Of a stretch of DNA of 6,316 nucleotides, positions 5,901-6,316 are shown piece by piece. The stretch comes from a bacterium. Lineage in GTDB: Bacteria; Cyanobacteriota; Sericytochromatia; S15B-MN24; VGJW01. A program made the translations under genes and the position numbers. The stretch covers positions 1-6,316 of the forward strand of contig JAJYIO010000164.1 of NCBI GenBank assembly GCA_021790035.1, in the 5' to 3' direction. The stretch's first letter is position 1, and every line of letters begins with the position of its first letter. The notes below the pieces were generated by a model. That model searched no databases, was not told where the DNA came from, and worked only from the letters and a program-made list of their open reading frames with translations.

Positions 5901-6282
5901 ACTTCCGCGCCGGCGACGTGACGTAGCCGGTGAAATAAGGCCAGTGGTTCGCCGGTCCGGGACCCCACGCGAGATCGACCTCGAGACGGAAGCCCTGCTG
6001 CGGGCCGTTCAACGCGGCGAGCTCGGGCGGGAGCATGTCGGCGAAGATCTGGATCTGCAGGGTGCTCGAGATCTCGTCGAGCTTATCGTGGTGCGAAGCA
6101 TTGCCCAGCACGATCGCATCGGGCGGTAGATTGTAGGCCGTCCACACGGTCGAGTTCGTGAACTGCCCGTGGCAATCGAAGAACCGTGCTGACACCTCGA
6201 GCGGCGTGCTGCTCTCGCTCGCGAGGGCCCGCTGGAGCGCGTCGGACGATAGGGCATTCCCCCAGCGATCGGCGGTGATCAT
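2968..6282 (-). CDS. Large baseplate-hub / tail-tip protein (Tal-like), 1104 aa
   Basis: Probably the central hub at the tail tip, which closes the tail tube and carries host-contact modules. The N-terminal 150 residues look like a hub domain: a beta-rich stretch, an FTGYV motif at 117-121, then a DG-led strand pair ending in VAATGVL. The C-terminal 90 residues (about 1015-1104, with RLGDTALVY) look like its return strands. Between them I see small phage-tail modules: GEFVTI...VITLT (347-390), ELLIAGELMYITSV...VLRGIGG (468-498), a possible discoidin-like fold (693-878), a GDVW...W..TTW motif (906-927) and a GGSGYT...GGTGTGAA module (948-1004). No signal peptide, membrane segment, NlpC/P60 or lysozyme motif is evident. 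The start at 6282 fits the ATGA overlap with the upstream gene; AGGA lies 10 bases upstream, a weak site. The frame stays open to the window edge, so an earlier start is possible. The coding call is firm; the hub role is inferred. Confidence 0.75.
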   Translation of the reverse strand: MITADRWGNALSSDALQRALASESSTPLEVSARFFDCHGQFTNSTVWTAYNLPPDAIVLGNASHHDKLDEISSTLQIQIFADMLPPELAALNGPQQGFRLEVDLAWGPGPANHWPYFTGYVTSPARKWTAKDGIAPTIITVAATGVLNERTRALNLPAAMIPLDTLLQSGKTYPFALPNLQAVCVWRTSCFASGGSASGSTDYIPQAIVTFGFPQLLVLSPNPDFSSPYASTYYTVNATNGPPSQQGSVTWNGTGGPAAGTLVYAKFVSVEYFMVPKLVAPYGNTMPSGYGGSNFFIVPAPGLVYGQILPRSPWDNYQTTIAALPAANEITPADPTGYNSTTLASIGEFVTITKGDGSEAIYAISSVSAGVITLTANWSGLAVGDAIRLSTLEPFPSWVEFGALAPASSYAQQAMPISAFEGLYNYDGPNGSTCAPYYLNAACAQTDTSIQLASVGSTSPYAPAVGRELLIAGELMYITSVSGSYPLWTVGVLRGIGGSMMSSSYASLTPVYQSALKQQLQFNPQMGIAVPACHHYAPSSDGYSTAWGMQINAQLISGPESGNTNNQIENIVSHFLEGGTFWPNGCFASSDLVVDNISGVYGKNFPIYATNGLDFLKNLKKNALKPNTYVRDAEDGKVHIRTYVQASTPDWTFSNAQAIEEETLPDPVTAVAVISTDADAQNVAAKWFSRTYNIGNGGTILAPATPNAHYAVDGQTSNAATQNQVGVPAYFVFDIPEISPIQLIPLIDSIEVYGSGYMTAFLQRATPGIDGAQSGRYANALAYHNYGAIIPGANFLYLAGTSSPTTISSDQIARAMSSVLNGFVAGTEPWYYDISNASSWTNGVGPLQLVIRIDSDDSSGLPPIAAQVSEIVINVKRQTGWLASFSDNAALVPSAYQPSDTSSDFGDVWVQSDTQRAESWRWAPTTWMQRSAAQYLPADLTKILVTAGGSGYTNGNDSSLTPAGTAIAIQQVSGGALTYMSLVPGDANRTAVPAIGIGGTGTGAAATPVLYTPPRLAVIEMQGITQYDCRQMAEASVDEYQHQSRQYKVTGPYFPWARLGDTALVYAPDGKTFSDGSSSKMLLLFGRDDSLDGMCQYTFCDYGA
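2973..2976 (-). promoter_or_regulatory. Ribosome binding site of the 832-aa tail gene
   Basis: GGAG sits inside the last codons of the hub gene, 8 bases before the ATG at 2964. The hub stop codon lies between the site and the start, which suggests translational coupling and supports this start. Confidence 0.7.
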
Positions 6283-6316
6283 CGACCCACCGTCCTGGCT
6301 GGGTTGCTCGACCCGA
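6279..6316 (-). CDS. 3' end of an upstream gene (partial), probably another tail gene
   Basis: Eleven codons reading GSSNPARTVGR and then TGA are open from the right edge. The TGA overlaps the ATG of the 1104-residue tail gene in the arrangement ATGA, a 4-base overlap typical of translationally coupled phage genes. Only the tail of the gene is visible, so its function cannot be read. By position it would be another tail-assembly or tail-tip gene. A second frame is also open here, the frame of the 1104-residue gene itself, so it remains possible that this is not a separate gene and that the large ORF starts further upstream. Confidence 0.45.
   Translation of the reverse strand, partial: GSSNPARTVGR

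Noticed and set aside
3931..6129. 732-codon open frame on the plus strand
   Set aside because: It is antisense to the hub gene, is rich in Arg, Asp, Val and Gly with no recognisable domain, and is the expected by-product of GC-rich codon bias. The minus-strand protein has clear tail motifs over the same DNA.
2968..6282. Idea that the large gene is a cell-surface adhesin rather than a phage protein
   Set aside because: There is no signal peptide, anchor or membrane segment. The hub-like ends, phage-specific beta modules, ATGA overlap and tail-type neighbours point to a virion protein.

Overview
The window looks like the distal-tail and early lysis region of a tailed phage or prophage, most likely with a long non-contractile tail. 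Every convincing gene lies on the minus strand in one co-directional block, so transcription runs from high to low coordinates. Genes are packed tightly: a 4-base ATGA overlap, then a 3-base gap, then a 67-base gap holding a hairpin, then a 19-base gap. The DNA is GC-rich (hand-counted 60-base lines run from 47% to 73% GC) with Shine-Dalgarno-type start sites, which fits a high-GC bacterial host. The sequence does not let me name the host. There are no integrase, structural RNA, CRISPR or insertion-sequence signals.

In transcription order: (1) the last 11 codons of an upstream gene (6279-6316). (2) A 1104-residue baseplate-hub or tail-tip protein (2968-6282). Its hub-like ends are separated by several small beta modules common in phage tails. 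(3) An 832-residue modular tail protein (466-2964). It has a distal-tail (Dit)-like N-terminal part, a calcium-loop-like segment, the phage 'GLxxE...TNLL' linker, two diverged tandem jelly-roll modules and a C-terminal LamG/concanavalin-like module. It is probably the carbohydrate or receptor-binding component. (4) A terminator-like hairpin (424-454). (5) An 84-residue protein with a soluble helical N-terminus and one C-terminal membrane helix (144-398), similar in layout to XhlA-type phage lysis accessories. (6) A 36-residue, GTG-started one-helix membrane protein (14-124). (7) A possible start of the next gene at the left edge (1-14).

The working picture is that the first two large proteins build the adsorption tip of the tail, and the small membrane proteins open a holin/lysis cassette whose endolysin would lie beyond the left edge. 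I see no clearly undescribed system. The points most worth following are the tandem glycan-binding-like modules with their GC drop, the hub-before-Dit gene order, the possible embedded discoidin-like domain, and the 36-residue membrane protein joined to its neighbours by stop/start overlaps. Family assignments rest on motif recognition by eye, not on database searches.
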